A stretch of 64,000 nucleotides of DNA, taken from assembly GCA_963402885.1 (NCBI GenBank), contig OY727097.1:6572001-6636000 (forward strand), in the 5' to 3' direction. The notes beneath the pieces are model-generated. The model ran no database searches. It was not told where the DNA came from and was given only the letters and a program-made list of their open reading frames with translations. The stretch comes from Antedon bifida. Taxonomy: Eukaryota > Echinodermata > Crinoidea > Comatulida > Antedonidae. Within the stretch, counting starts at the first letter, position 1; each line of letters starts with the position of its first letter. Shown here piece by piece: positions 24,901-37,400 of this stretch. Position numbers and translations under genes: made by a program.

Positions 24901-25539
24901 ATATAAAAACAATTTAATTTAATGTCTTTAGTGTAAAGACTAGATTAAGATATCGGCGAAAACATGTCCTATGCCGGCTGGGTTGAAGCATCAAAACTTT
25001 TTCAATTTTCACACGGGCCCGGCTGCGCGTGACCGGCCTTGGCTTCGCAAAACTTCACGTCCATGTGTCCCAGCAACGTTGAAAGAACCAAGAAACCATT
25101 CACGATCGCGTAAAAAATGTGTGAAAATTCGCGACGGGAAAACAGGCTTTAGGCGCAAAAAAAACAGTTCCGTATATTAAATATGGTCTATAAAACCTAC
25201 TATATTCAGATAATTATATGACAACAATCGACTGGCCAAAACGCCTCAGATGCTATCTCTGGGCGTTTAGAAACACATTTTCCGGGGGAGCATGCCGGAC
25301 CACCCTAGACGATTATTTTTCCCATATCGGCCCCCTCTCTATCAACATCCTAGATCCGCCCCTGCAAAGATTATTTTAATGAATACATATTAGAACCCTG
25401 AGCAAATAGTGAACAAGCTATATACAATTATGATAATATGCCTGTATAATTAAAAAACACTACCTGCGAATCCAAAATGGAACGTCAAAGATAGAGCTAT
25501 AACCAGCCGGAACAAGATTGGTAAACGTTCGGTCAGCAT
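18731..25539 (-). CDS. Gene C: Tie-like ITAM receptor, frameshifted in FN3-3
   Basis: Exons: 25464-25539 signal peptide (MLTERLPILFRLVIALSL); 23417-23800 N-domain; 22847-23095 Ig; 22298-22432, 22074-22214, 21781-21903 and 21530-21673 EGF 1-4; 20807-21118 FN3-1; 20477-20544 plus 19756-19996 FN3-2; 19329-19612 FN3-3; 19099-19174 TM; 18731-18953 tail. All junction phases match B and D except FN3-3, which is 284 nt and one base out of phase. Near 19456-19463 the frame shifts and hits TAG at ...ELSQI, while the other frame continues as family-like sequence to the exon end. The TM and ITAM exons are intact and open (DTDYQSL-x8-YEGI, HVYANP, HVYGN). As read, the product would be soluble and truncated. 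A recent lesion, a polymorphism or an assembly error are all possible. Exon 10 has a decoy copy of its own 5' end just upstream, near 20065-20090. Confidence 0.8.
19456..19463 (-). other. Frameshift site in gene C FN3-3 exon
   Basis: Aligned by eye, gene D has four more bases and gene B one more base in this stretch between the conserved segments meaning TTETEL/V and GIE(S/P). The result in C is an in-frame TAG a few codons later. The exon length is 2457 minus 1 over the whole CDS, so one compensating base would restore the whole downstream frame including TM and ITAM. Confidence 0.75.
23180..23305 (-). pseudogene. Degenerate extra Ig exon in gene C
   Basis: Between the N-domain exon and the real Ig exon lies a second copy of the first half of an Ig exon. 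It has a good acceptor (TTTTACAG) and reads NVKMEYRTITVGIG, then an in-frame TAG where the family has GAG or GAC. It continues with recognisable DLNDLRW coding sequence and stops abruptly at the conserved NYGE region. It resembles the gene B/E Ig exon (MEYRTI) more than gene C's own (MEHRTI), so it may come from unequal exchange or a once two-Ig gene. Confidence 0.75.
24247..25364. mobile_element. hAT-like non-autonomous element with nested SINE
   Basis: The ends are inverted: CAGGGGCGGAT at 24247 and ATCCGCCCCTG ending at 25364. CAGGGGCGGA-type ends are common in hAT/MITE families. A clean 8-bp target duplication is not seen (flanks ATACAAAG and CAAAGATT). The interior has no transposase frame; it contains the SINE at 24262-24455 and a GC-richer stretch around 25010-25160. 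It lies in intron 1 of gene C. Confidence 0.55.
24262..24455 (-). mobile_element. tRNA-derived SINE
   Basis: The minus strand starts with a full tRNA-like cloverleaf (24378-24451). The acceptor GCCCCAG pairs with TTGGGGC, the D-arm has an A-box-like TGGTCTAATGGTTAGG, the anticodon stem TCTGC/GCAGG holds loop ATATCAA (apparent anticodon ATC), and the T-arm is CCGAG-TTCGAGT-CTCGG. It continues into a SINE body (TTTTTCTCATTCTCACAG, ATTTCCTTATC) ending in an (AT)n tail. Because the body recurs at 11566-11640 and 48810-48880 and an ATC anticodon is unusual, I call it a SINE, not a working tRNA. Confidence 0.7.
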
Positions 25540-27973
25540 CTCCACTAAAGTCCAATTTGTAGGTGGCTACTAAGTTTAAGTGGTACGCTCATTTACGTGT
25601 CTAAACTCAATATTTGGTTAGTATGCTGTGTTATATTTAATATGTAAAGCAATGAAATTAACAGAAATTAATAGATTACTCAATCTTAACAACATACCTA
25701 TACGGTACTCGCTCAATAATAATACAAAGTACTGTATTTCCTTGTTTATTTATGTGTCGTTATTAACCAATGGCTCCTTTATCTAGAAATCAATAGATAT
25801 GTATACAGTATAGCAAATGAAAAAGAAATATATGTGAAAAATGGCAAGAATTGAAGATGGTATGCTAAATGGACAAGGTGAGAATATGTATGATCCTATG
25901 AAGAAAATGAAGGGCCTAAAGAGAAGGGATGGGGTAGATGATGATTACAATAATATATAGTCCTACTGTTTTGCTTCTTTATTCATCAAAATGATTTCCA
26001 ACTTTACAGAACAATTTGTTATATACTGTAAATGTTTTTGAATACCATAACCTTTTATCACTACGTACAATGATTATTATTCACATAAGGTCTTGGGGCG
26101 AGGAAGGGGTTTTCCGTCAAAAGAAAACTCAGAAAAGCGTATAAGGAAATAAATAAAATTGTAAAATTAAGTGGCGTGGATCGAACATTGGTGTTTATAA
26201 AGAGATTCGTTTTGTATTTTTGACAATTGTGACGATATGCCTCAATACATTTTTATAATAACAATAGACTATCAAGCTTAGCTATTACTTAAGGACTTCT
26301 TTAATATTAACAATAGAACGTAAACATGTTATACTTTGGTGGTATGGGTTTATGTTCACTAATATTAGATTTGTGCAGCTGATCTAATACTGCCAAAACT
26401 TATTGGATTACACATATTTATTACATTTTCTCAAATTCATTCGTCTGAACTTTTATGCAAAATAAATAAATATTCTAAAATTAATTATCTTTATAAGGTT
26501 TATCCATAATCACTATTTTCCTCATAATGTTTCATTGGTTCTGTATATTTTGTTATACAGAATTATTCGTTGTACAGCAAACAGGTATCTGTTTAAGGAC
26601 GTTTAATTTTCATACAAAACATACACAAATACCGATTTTCATATTTTAGTCAAAAAGCGCTAACGATCGGTTTCGAAGAAAGGTAGATTCCATCTGTATA
26701 AATAACAACTGATATTACTGTAGTACCTGCCGATAGAGGACGGTAAATCGGGACGGTAAATGAAGGGGACGGTAATTAAGCGAGCGTGACGGTTATTTGG
26801 AGACAAACACGATGGCGGTCAGTGTGTCCCTTTCTCTCCCTCCCTTCCTTCCTCTCCTCCTAGACATAGTCCGCAGAAAAAAAAACAACATGAAAGTATG
26901 TGATAATATAGGCCTACAACAAATGAAAACGGATACAAAAAAAACAGATATATGTTTAAAATTGTTTTTAATAGGCATAGACCTAAATTTAAATGCAATT
27001 AAAAAAGGATTCAATCAGCGTATGAAATAGCAACATTCTTTATCATTCCAGACAATTAAAAGTTTATTATAATACTACACCCCTGAAAAAATAATGTTTC
27101 AAAAGTTTTTGAGTTGAGTTGAGCCATTTTATTACTGCATAATAATATAGTTATTATTTATGTATTGGACAGAAAATTGGATTAAACAAAAATAATTATT
27201 TGCGGATTTGAAAAAAATAGTCAATGATCTGGAAGTCAATGCGTTTTTTGTTAATTTAACTGTTTATTTTATTTTTTTATAAGCGAAATCATTATTATTT
27301 TTTTTTTTTTAGCAAAGGCGGAAAACTATTAAATTAACAATGGCCTATTAAATGTTTTATTTTAGTCATCTTTGCACAATACACCTTTAATTAGTGACAT
27401 TTTATTAAATTCTACTCGCGGAAGAGTCGGAATCTATATTTTAAGTTTTCTTCCATATTATTTCGAATTTTAAGAATGTTCTCTTTAGGCTAGCCTACTA
27501 CTTGTTTCAGTTCCAGCATATTGTTTTTCTTTAGGCTAGCCTACTACTTTCAGTTCTAGCAGTTTTCCTATATTGAGAACAGACGTTAAAGTCTTAATTG
27601 TTGTATCTAGATAATCCTATCATATTATTTTAATTCCGTTCCACTTGAATCTTACTGTAGGCTATTTTACACGTGTCTGCACTAATGATTATTATTTATA
27701 TATTATGTTAACTTAAAAATTGCAATTCTCTAATATACAATTGTACAATTGATTTTTTTTTGGCATATTGGTTAAATATTTTTTTTTAGAGAAGAGAACG
27801 TGAGAATTAGCGGGGTTGTTTTTCAAACTACCATATCTAAAAAAAATGTATTTACATTATTTACATCAGTTGATTTTTATGTAGTATGATTAGCGAAAGC
27901 ATCGATTTGATTGTTTTCCCTTCAGTATTTCTTCTCTACTAAGGGGAACTCAGTAGTTTGTTTTTTTCATTTT
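25540..27973 (-). promoter_or_regulatory. Upstream block of gene C and spacer to gene D
   Basis: Up to about 26960 it is a more diverged version of the blocks before genes A and B: TTTCCTTGTTTATTTATGTG, GTATGCTAAATGGACAAGGTG, AAGTGGCGTGGATCGAACA, and ATGAAAACGGATACAAA. The rest is AT-rich with a GCTAGCCTACTACTT sequence repeated twice at about 27487-27550. No exon was recognised. Confidence 0.45.
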
Positions 27974-28190
27974 TCAATTATTACTATAAACATGATCCTG
28001 TACAGAATCAGACTCGGAGTTTGCGTAAATGAATTCAGGCGGACACGTAGTAACAGTAAGCTCAATATCTTCATATACACTTTGTTCATATTTTTCCGAC
28101 AAACTGTGATAATCAGTATCTATTGTGCATACATTTTTTTTAACAGCAGAGGATTCAACAGCGTCTTTTTCTGAATCTATACGTCTACAT
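27974..28190 (-). CDS. Gene D exon 13: ITAM-bearing cytoplasmic tail
   Basis: An open exon of 71 codons plus TGA begins after TTATTTTAG. It reads RCRRIDSEKD, a linker, then TIDTDYHSL, eight residues (SEKYEQSV), YEDI, followed by FIYAN and HVYSN. The ITAM is conserved although YQSL became YHSL and YEGI became YEDI, so the pattern rather than the exact sequence is kept. The acceptor is only 28 bp from a recent LINE insertion. Confidence 0.9.
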
Positions 28191-31100
28191 CTAAAATAAA
28201 CAAAGTGTATGTATATTTTACCAACAAATTTACAATTATATAAATGGAAAATTAAAAACACAAAAAAATGTGAGTTATGTGATGTAACTGAGGATGAAAA
28301 CCACATGTTTTTCAAATGTAAAAGCAATGTCTTATTATGGAAAAAAATCAATGAAATATTTAAAAAGTTAGATAATAGTAACTGTTCTTTTGAAGAACTA
28401 GTTTTTGGATCTGAATGCAACATAAAGAATAAGTTATACTCAATTGCTCTATATTCTATATATAAAATAAAAATATTGTCAGAATTAAATAGGTCAATCT
28501 GTAAAAACTCATGGATTATGTTTAAAAATATACTTACACAAGAGCATTCCATGAATGTATTTTATTAATTTTTTTTTTTATTTTTTTTTATTTTGAAGGT
28601 AACTGTAAATAAAGTAATTTGTACAAAAATGTAAATAGTATAAATAAAACAGAAAGAGAAAAAAAAAAGGAAAAACACTAAAAAGGAGAGTAAACAAGAA
28701 GCACGGAAAAAGCTATACTATACAAGAAACTAGTTGCTTTTGATTCTATATATGTATTGATATTGTTTCTGTTTATATGTAATGTAAATGTATAAATGAT
28801 TGCTTACAGACTTCTTTTATTTTTAAAGATGTAAGGGGAAACTTTATATTTATAAATGAAAATATTTATATATTTAAAAAGATAATACGCAAACATAAAA
28901 AAAAAAATTGTTTATTTATCAAAATGATTATGTTTTGAAATGAAATAAAGGTGAGTGAACCTCACAAAAGAGAAAAAAAAAAAAAAAGTGTATGTATATT
29001 TATTTCATCAACGGATCTCTTTTTCAGAAATAATTTGATCGTAACATTCATAAGTCATAGTCATTATCTAACGTCTTTTCATTTTCAACCACAGTAACAG
29101 TCTAGGAGTGATACTTTACCGTTTCGATATCATCAAGGTGATAGCAACTGTGAGAACTGTCCAAAGTATTGATGATCCAATTACAACTCCTATTAGTATT
29201 ACGTAATCTGAAAAACATGAAACATGTCACATTGTTATAGTTGTAATTTTTAATATTTTTTTCCATGTAGAATTCTAGGTCTAAATCTCTTCCACTGTTT
29301 CCATTAACAATACCAATACTTTATATCAATCAATCTCAATACACACCTAATTGCTCTTTCTGGCTTGGATCACAATTGGTTCCAAACCTAAATTTCTTTG
29401 TTTCAGATGTACCATTATTGTTTACATATGATGCAAATACTGTGAATGTATATTCTATACTTGGCTCAATTTCTTCACCAAATAATACAAGTTCAGTTTC
29501 TGTTGTACTTCCTTGCTGAAAGAATCCACCTGACAATTCATAATAGTAGATCAGCTGATAGTCTGTGATTCCACAAGTAGGAGATTTCCACTTTATCACA
29601 ACATGTGTTCCATTTGTGAATGACCCACTTTCAATCGCTGGCTCTAGCATTACAATATAGAATAAAAAATAAATTATTATAAGCCTAATCGTTACTTACA
29701 AGGATGGTAATATGTCTAGAATAGGGAAGAGTAAACATTTCACTCTTCCCTGATTAGGACTATTATATATTTTAGTAAATGGTCAACCAACCTGATGGCG
29801 CTGTTAGTATCTTTGTATTTTGTCCCCAATTACCGGCAATATCCATATTATTAATAACTCGGGCGTTTATGACATATTCAGTACAACTTGATAATCCTGA
29901 TAGTTCAACTTCTAATTGAGAACTGTTTGTTGTGTTGACAACATCTTGTGTATGTCCATCAATGTCCGAGTATTGCACTTGATATCGAAGAATATAGTTA
30001 CATTGGATGCTATCATAATTACTAGATACAGGCTGAAAATACAACAACAAAAATTCAGGTAAGGTAAAATTGGTATGACAGCTATGACATGGAAACCAGA
30101 AGGAAGTGGGAGAGTCGGACGGCCCAAAACAACATGGCGAAGAACAGTGGAAAAAGAGGGAGAAACCCTTAGATGGAGGATATGAAACGAAGCAAAACTA
30201 TAACCAACTGGAAAATTTCCACTGCAGCCTTATGATACACGAGGCATGCAGAGGTTAGGTAAGGTAAAATATAACCAAAATACAGTAAATGACAAATACC
30301 GTTGTTTGGATATGATACTAGTAACCGATTTAATATTTAAAATCTAAAAAACTTTGACACCTAGCTACTACTAAACTATAGGCGATGAAATATATGCGGA
30401 CCATTTTAGAAACTGTTTACGTCATTAAAACCTAAAACAGCAACATAATGTATACTTTTAGGCGACAGAACATCTGCGGAACCTTTGAGAAACCATTTAC
30501 GTCATGAAAACTATGTAATACTTTCACTGAACATACATAAATACCAATAACATAAGGTATAATGTATGAAACATTCTAACAAACAAGAATAAATCTATAT
30601 TAAACAATGTACCTTTACACTCACGATCATCTGATTATCTTCAACTGTTTCTAATTCTATCTCAGGTTCTTCTAAAGGTTCTATTTCATAATACAAAAAA
30701 TAAATTGCAAACAGTAGGTAAGTTGATGTTGATTTACGGCCTATTATTATAGACCTAAAACAACGACTTTGGGTTTAATTGCTGATTAACAGTAACATAA
30801 CTAATAGACTTCGCATCTTTTTAATGATTTTGCTGTAATATTCTTACCTAAACAGATTGTGTTGGTTGATCCAAGTGTACTTCTTGGTCCATCTACCTCA
30901 ATACCACCAACCACCCTCGAAAATTGAGAGTAGAATTGAACTTGAGTATTTGGGATGAGATTTTCAATAACAATAAATAAATCACTATCTGGTTTAACTA
31001 TAGATGTAAATGAATCCATCTGCGATGATTTATACGAAAGCTTTCGTCTTGTAATTGTTCCTGTTCCATAGTCTTCACCAAGAATCCAAGTGACGTCAAA

Positions 31101-34100
31101 TGTTATATTTGTTGCTGTCTGGTTCGCAACACTTGGCGGTTCAGAACGATATGGTAATGCTAATTATTAAATAAATGCAAATTGTTTATGTAAAAACTGT
31201 TTAAATTCATTTCAATAGGGTATAGCAGAGAATGCTGATCATGTGCCATCAAGGGGAATCTTGAATATGTCACACATATTAACATATTTTATTTTTGTTA
31301 TAATTTTTAGACTTACCATTATTACGGTAGAGTATTATAGTGCTCGACTAACAGTAGTTTATAATGCTATTTCAAGCTACTGCAGTATTGTGTTGTGTAT
31401 TATGCATGTCTATCAAAACTGAAAATTACACTTTTTATATTAGTGTTTATGATCCTTACCTATGCTGCATTCATTTCCAGTCCAAGCCTCATGACATCCA
31501 TTAGGGCAAATTCCATCTCGATTACAAATTACAGAATCTTTGCAGTGACATGGATAGTTACACAAAACACCAAAGAATCCAGACGGACAGAACGGAGGTA
31601 CTAATATAAAAAAACAAAAACAAAACAGGTCCATATGATTTTAAAAACAAAAAACTTTCCATAAAAGATATGACTATAAAACGATATCTTTTGGATTTAA
31701 TACTTAGGCAAAAGTAAAAAAAAAAAATTATGGAGCAATGGTTTTGAATATTGAATAATATTTATATAGTAAGTTAACTTTAGTTTGCAAAGTGAAGATA
31801 AACCAAACAACTTAAATAAATTAGAAACTGAGTGAAATACTTGGCAATACAGAGAAAGCAATAGAGGGCGTGATATTTATTATTTCGGCCCATATTGAAG
31901 ATAAAAATAACTCGAGATTTTAATCAGAATTTGTAACCAATACATCAATTATTCTGACAATCAATAGACATGTCTGGAAGTATATAACTAATAACGCCTA
32001 AAAAGTCAGGATGATAACTTAAAAATTGTGGACGGATCCGTGCAAACAAACAACCAAAAACAAAAGAAACAAAGCTATAACTATACTTTTGCTAAGTAAC
32101 AAATAGTGGTAGTATCACAGAAGTATATACTTATAGAGTATACAGTACCTTGACAAGTATCACCAGTGTATCCATCCAAACAGTCTGACCCGGATGAACA
32201 TCCTGTGTGTTTATCACAAACACTATCGTCACAGTGACATTCTTGGCGACAATCTGCTCCATAGTATCCAGCTGCACACACTATAAAACGTAGTTCAGTA
32301 TTATTCCATCACAAATAATAATATGTTTACAGTTTTCACATCTTATTTTATCATTATTTCTTATCTTACTTGATTGCACATGTAATAATAACCAATCATA
32401 ATATAGCAATAATGCTAATACAGTATTAATTATAAACTTGCAATTAAATCTATATATTATAGATTTACATAAGGGCAAATTTCAATAACCTGTACTACAA
32501 TCGTTTCCTCCAAAACCATTGATGCATGTACAACCAACTGGATCAGGTGGACAAAAAAGCATTCCAGTACAATTCGCACCCTCACTGCTACATACAGAGT
32601 CACATTTACGACCCCAGTTGTTATTTCCACAACCTATCGCAAATAAAATACATACAATTACGTTCAATAGGATGTATGCTATGTTTTATTTGTTAATTAC
32701 ACGTCCACGTATTTTAGCAGTTTATATTTAGGCCTACCGTTTTCACAAGAAGCGCCGTTGAATCCTGCTTGGCAAATACAAAGACCCGTCTTATCGTCAC
32801 ACACTCCGCCATTATAACATACGGGACAGTTCATTTCACAGTCTGGAGGGTTCCATTTTGGTGAGGGACAAGCTAATAAAGACAACATTTAAAGTGAACA
32901 CACTATACGATTATATTGGTTGGTATATTTGTTTTAGTACAAACAGAATTCTGTGACTAATGTTTAAGTTTTAAGTTTATACATCATGTTTTCCAAACTA
33001 GCATTTCAAATCTCAAAAACTACATAATAAACTAATTTAAAAATAAAATAAACGTAATTCATTTCAAAATGTACTTTTCTTTTGTACCATTGTTTAATAA
33101 TATCCCTATAAATCTGTATCCATGCTGTTTATTTTTTAAAAAAGTAGAATTATTATTATTATATGAACCGGCCACATCAAATATTTTATCTGACGTGTTT
33201 CCATCTGATTAATTTATGTGTAATAAATGTTATAACTTACTTCTAACAATAAGTCTCATGATACCATTGGTACCATTAGGACTACCACCTGTATAACATT
33301 CATATACGCCATCATCTTTTCTTCGTATGTTTTCAATCACAGCAGACGTACTACTCCGCAGACTGTGTATTTCCTCGCCGTAATTATTTCTCCAACGTAA
33401 ATCGTCAAGATCACTTCCTTTACTGAGATTGATAGTGACAGACTCTCCTATACCGACTGTTATCGTTCTGTGCTCCATTTCAATATTGGCTGTAAAAATT
33501 GAATCAATAGGTCATACAAACTGAACGTAATCATGTAATGATGCTGATGTGTTTTTCTAGTTAATCACCTCTATACAAACAAATAATTGATAATTTTGAA
33601 CACCATAAGGATAGCAGGCATTACTCACCAGAAGCAGATTTCAATATTATTGCTGAATGTGTGACTACTCCATTTTTCTTTGCTTCAAATGAAAAGACTC
33701 CAGTCTGAGTTTGCAAGTTATTAACACCTAGAAGTGTGAAATATTGGTGTGTTCGGTATTTAATTATACTTTCGGTTGAAAATATTTTACCGTCTGGCAT
33801 ATCTTTTGTTTGCTGCCTAGAGCTTGGCCCTTTAAAATTACCAGTATCAGCCCAAGTCACGTTATCGTTTCCATCAATATTCTTGTACAATATTCCAACT
33901 GATAAATCTCTGATGCCTTTGTCTTTTTGAAGTGCGAATCCTTGAAACCAACCATTACTATTCGCGTCAACTAGAGGTGTTCCAGAAAGTGCTGTTATAT
34001 CTAATGGCTCTTTAAAGAATTAAAAAAATAGTAATTCTTAATGAAGTTAAAGTGAATCCAATCGGGTGAATAATAGTACTGTAGACCATTTGCGGGAATA

Positions 34101-34410
34101 CGGTATACATGTCGAATAAATAGATTATAATATAAAAATGTGACACACTATTAGCAGTGGCTGTTTGCAGATTGGAGGTAACCTTATGATTGGTCTTTCT
34201 ATTGTTACGGCAACTTTCAGATAGTTATTGCTTCCACACACAAAATATATATAAGTATATTTCAATACAAACTAATGAATAAAATGAGGAACCCCGATTT
34301 CAAAAAAATGTAAGCAAGTCAGTATAAAACATACCTGAGAATCCGGAATTAAACGTAACACATAGAGTCGCAATCAGGTGGAACAAGTTTGAAAAACGTT
34401 TAGCGAACAT
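27974..34410 (-). CDS. Gene D: Tie-like ectodomain receptor with cytoplasmic ITAM (complete, 13 exons)
   Basis: Exons: 34335-34410 signal peptide (MFAKRFSNLFHLIATLCV); 33629-34009 N-domain; 33241-33489 Ig; 32738-32872, 32490-32633, 32149-32280 and 31460-31600 EGF 1-4; 30848-31159 FN3-1; 30613-30680 plus 29792-30032 FN3-2; 29347-29643 FN3-3; 29120-29207 TM; 27974-28190 tail. The total is 2481 nt, about 826 residues, with every junction in phase. FN3-1 keeps the family core DVTWI-GEDYGTGTITKRKLSYKSS. The TM segment is ILIGVVIGSSILWTVLTVAI. The tail has DTDYHSL-x8-YEDI plus IYAN and HVYSN. Two LINE fragments sit in its introns (28219-28984 and 30071-30256); both leave the exons intact. This is the cleanest copy in the window, and its proposed function is the same as for B. 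Confidence 0.9.
28202..29001 (+). mobile_element. 5'-truncated LINE with 17-bp target duplication, in gene D intron 12
   Basis: AAAGTGTATGTATATTT occurs at 28202-28218 and again at 28985-29001, bounding a plus-strand insert with an A-rich 3' end. The insert encodes the C-terminus of a reverse-transcriptase protein (28209-28568). It carries the LINE zinc-like motif C-x2-C-x8-H-x4-C (KKCELCDVTEDENHMFFKC) seen at the end of L1/Tx1-type ORF2. The intact target duplication marks a relatively young insertion, antisense to gene D. Confidence 0.9.
30057..30270 (+). mobile_element. Short LINE 3' fragment with 14-bp target duplication, in gene D intron
   Basis: AGGTAAGGTAAAAT at 30057-30070 is repeated at 30257-30270. 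The enclosed plus-strand sequence translates to a typical LINE ORF2 C-terminus (WKPEGSGRVGRPKTTWRRTV, EKEGETLRW), then decays with stops. It sits between the two exons of FN3-2, just outside the exon at 29792-30032, and is absent from genes B and C. Confidence 0.85.
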
Positions 34411-37400
34411 CTTCACTAAGCTCACAGGTACCAGAATTAGTAGCTGGCTAGTCCTAGTAGTACTCTCATTCAAAACTCAATATTCGATTAGCAAATATAC
34501 CATAGGCCTAATATTTAAGAATGTGTAACAATGACATTAACAGTTGAATTAGTGAATGTTCGGATTTCCGAAATTGACGTTTGGGGGCGTAAAGATTGGT
34601 TTTGGTTGTTGAAGAATTATAGTAGTGGAAGTTATTATAGCAGATAACAATTAGATTCTTATTCCTGAAGGTCGATACCGAATTATGATTTGAATACATG
34701 CGGCAAATAAAGCCAGAATCAATAGTTCAGTAGGCATGTTTGTATCATATTAATATATAAAAGTATAAGTTTTAACGTCATACCGTAGGCCTATTTTATT
34801 TCTCAAATTGTATTCAGTATAGTATTTAAAAGTAAGTAATTTATTTTAGCTATTTTTATATTTTCCTTCTGCATTTATATATTCTATTTGTTACTGTTAA
34901 GTGTATTTTAAGGGGGATGTGGATATAGAGATGCTTGTCACATGTTCATCCCTTTCTTTTTTCTGCCTACATGTTATGTTATGTGTAGTGATAAAGTTTA
35001 ATAAATAAAAAAAAAATAAACGATACAAAGTTCGATCTTATGTTTACGAAATAAAACTGAAACAAGGGAACACCGAGTGCAATCTCATATGTCATATTAC
35101 TAAGTCAATTATTGGATTCTCTATGATGAGAATCATTCGTTAATTGTGTGGAGACGATTTGTCTGCTCTCGGGGGATCCACCCGGTAACCGTTTTAGTGA
35201 TTGTGGCCGTAAAATATGTATGCGCACAGCAGTAGCTGAGAGATTGGATCAAATAGTGGACGTCGTATAGCCGATTACCATCATTTTAGTGCCCTTGAAT
35301 TGCAGACTATTTTTGGTGAAGTGACATATACACAGTCAACTCACAACCATTGTTCGCGGATGGACCTGATCCCTGAATCATCGCCAATTGCTTTCTTTTA
35401 CCACACGGACAACCTGTAATTTTGCAACCCAACTTGGACGTGCTAACGAATCAGAAAGGTATTTTCGACATGGCACAACGACCTATCCTTGCATTCTGGG
35501 ATTGTTCAAATAGTACAACGTTCAAAGATTGGATATTTTCGTTCTAGTACTTGAACCTGGGTTAAAGGGGGCACAGTACCTTTCGAGGATTAACAATGTA
35601 TAATTGTTGTGGATGTAAAGCCTGGGAAGGACAATCTTGTTCTTAAGGCCATGTAATGGTAATGGTAATGTAGAAAGATCGCAATTTTTCTTCTAAATAA
35701 GATAATATATTACGTAAAAGTCCTTCAGACGTCTGAACATTTAATTACTGTAATATTATTAAATATAGATTGTTTTGTAGTGGTTATTCATGTTAATTCG
35801 TCACAAAGCGGGAGTGTTTCGAATTTCCGAACATTGGCGTTAGGGGTGTGAATATTTTGGTTGTAGAAGAATTGACAGCGAGAAAGTCAGAGTTATCTAA
35901 TAATATTATATAGGTGGACGTAAGTTATTATATTATAGTTTGTGTATTCAGACTTTTCCAAAGGATAAAGTACGGCTAAAGTAACTATAACGAGTTCGTT
36001 GTATCATCATCCGGATGGATGATACGTAGGCCTACGTATTAATAATACAAAGTGTTTCCTTGTGTGGTTTTATCAACTCGTGACTATATCTTTTACAAAT
36101 AATTGTCTTATATTTAACACTTAAATGGAACAGTTATGGCATTCATTCGCAAAAAGAATCGATCTACAATCATTTAAACATAAACTTAATTTAAATGTTT
36201 TCCTTTTTTGACAGTTTATACTGTACCATAATAATAATTATAATTACTAGGAAGTGTAGACGATGGTTCTCGGAATGATAATGTTCTTCTTTTAAGTTTT
36301 CTGTCGGTTACCATTATTGAAAATGCTTGACATTCGTAAAACTAAACTATTCTGTTTCACAGTGTCTTAGATGATTAATAACATTTTAAAGTATAGTCTT
36401 TATTATTTGGTAGGGCCCTTATAGGGCGGAGGTGGGGAGGCGGAGTTCATTTGACTCGAGGGAGGGGCTTATTCGAGGGATATATGTTAAATTTTTTAGT
36501 TTTAATAATATGGTAACATTTATAATCAAATGAAATCCTCTATCTAATAGATATGAAAAGTGGTAAAAAAGAATAACAAATGCTTGGTAAATTGTAGATA
36601 ACAGTGCGATGAATTCTACTACAAATAGTATAATTGTGTTATTATAAATGTGGATGGGATGGACGTTTATTAGATAGTTGGGTTGGCGTCGTGATTATTA
36701 TTCAAAGTGATGTTTTATTGGAGAGGCGTTTATTTAATAAATATCATCCTAATAAGTATTAATACATTATTTAATTTAAACATCTTTTGAAACTAACTGC
36801 CGTGACAGAGTGGGCCATTTCGGCCCAAGAAAGAAGACATTACGGCTTGCAACATGGGCAGACATCTCGGTCCTAACAGGACACAGATAGCCTACAGTTA
36901 TTCCTGCCAGCTTACTTAATAAAACTCAGCTATCGGGATTTCACTCGATTAATGTCTTATCATCAAATCTCCCTATGTAATTTTATAATACTATTCTTCA
37001 CAATATATTCCGATTCTTTATGGCGTATATTTAATTTGATCTTTATTAATTTGCAGTATAATTTTTATTTATTAACTACTGTACCTTTCACACGCGCGGT
37101 CCGTTCCTAAAATAAACAAAAAACTAAAATGGCTATGACTAATGGCCAACTTAAGCTCCAGTCCTACTATAGTATCTGTTTTTTTCTTCCGTCTTCCAAA
37201 GGGACACTGTATTGATTGATGGAAAGTGCCTGTTTCCAGTCACCTTTAGGGTCAAATCTATTATTTTAACTGCTCCCTTATGTATAAAAGAGTGAAAATA
37301 GTTGAAACCAAGTTTCTGCAAGGTGAACTTATCATAAACCCGGAAATAACTTGACCACCAAGAATTGAAATTGAGTAGAAAATCTACTGTTGAAATCATA

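Noticed and set aside
27974-28200. Tyrosine kinase domain expected after a Tie-like ectodomain
   Set aside because: The tail exons of B, C and D all end in a stop, and no glycine loop, HRD or DFG motif was seen in the minus-strand frames downstream of them.
28209-28568. Host gene on the plus strand
   Set aside because: The frame is the C-terminus of a LINE ORF2, bounded by a target duplication and an A-rich tail.
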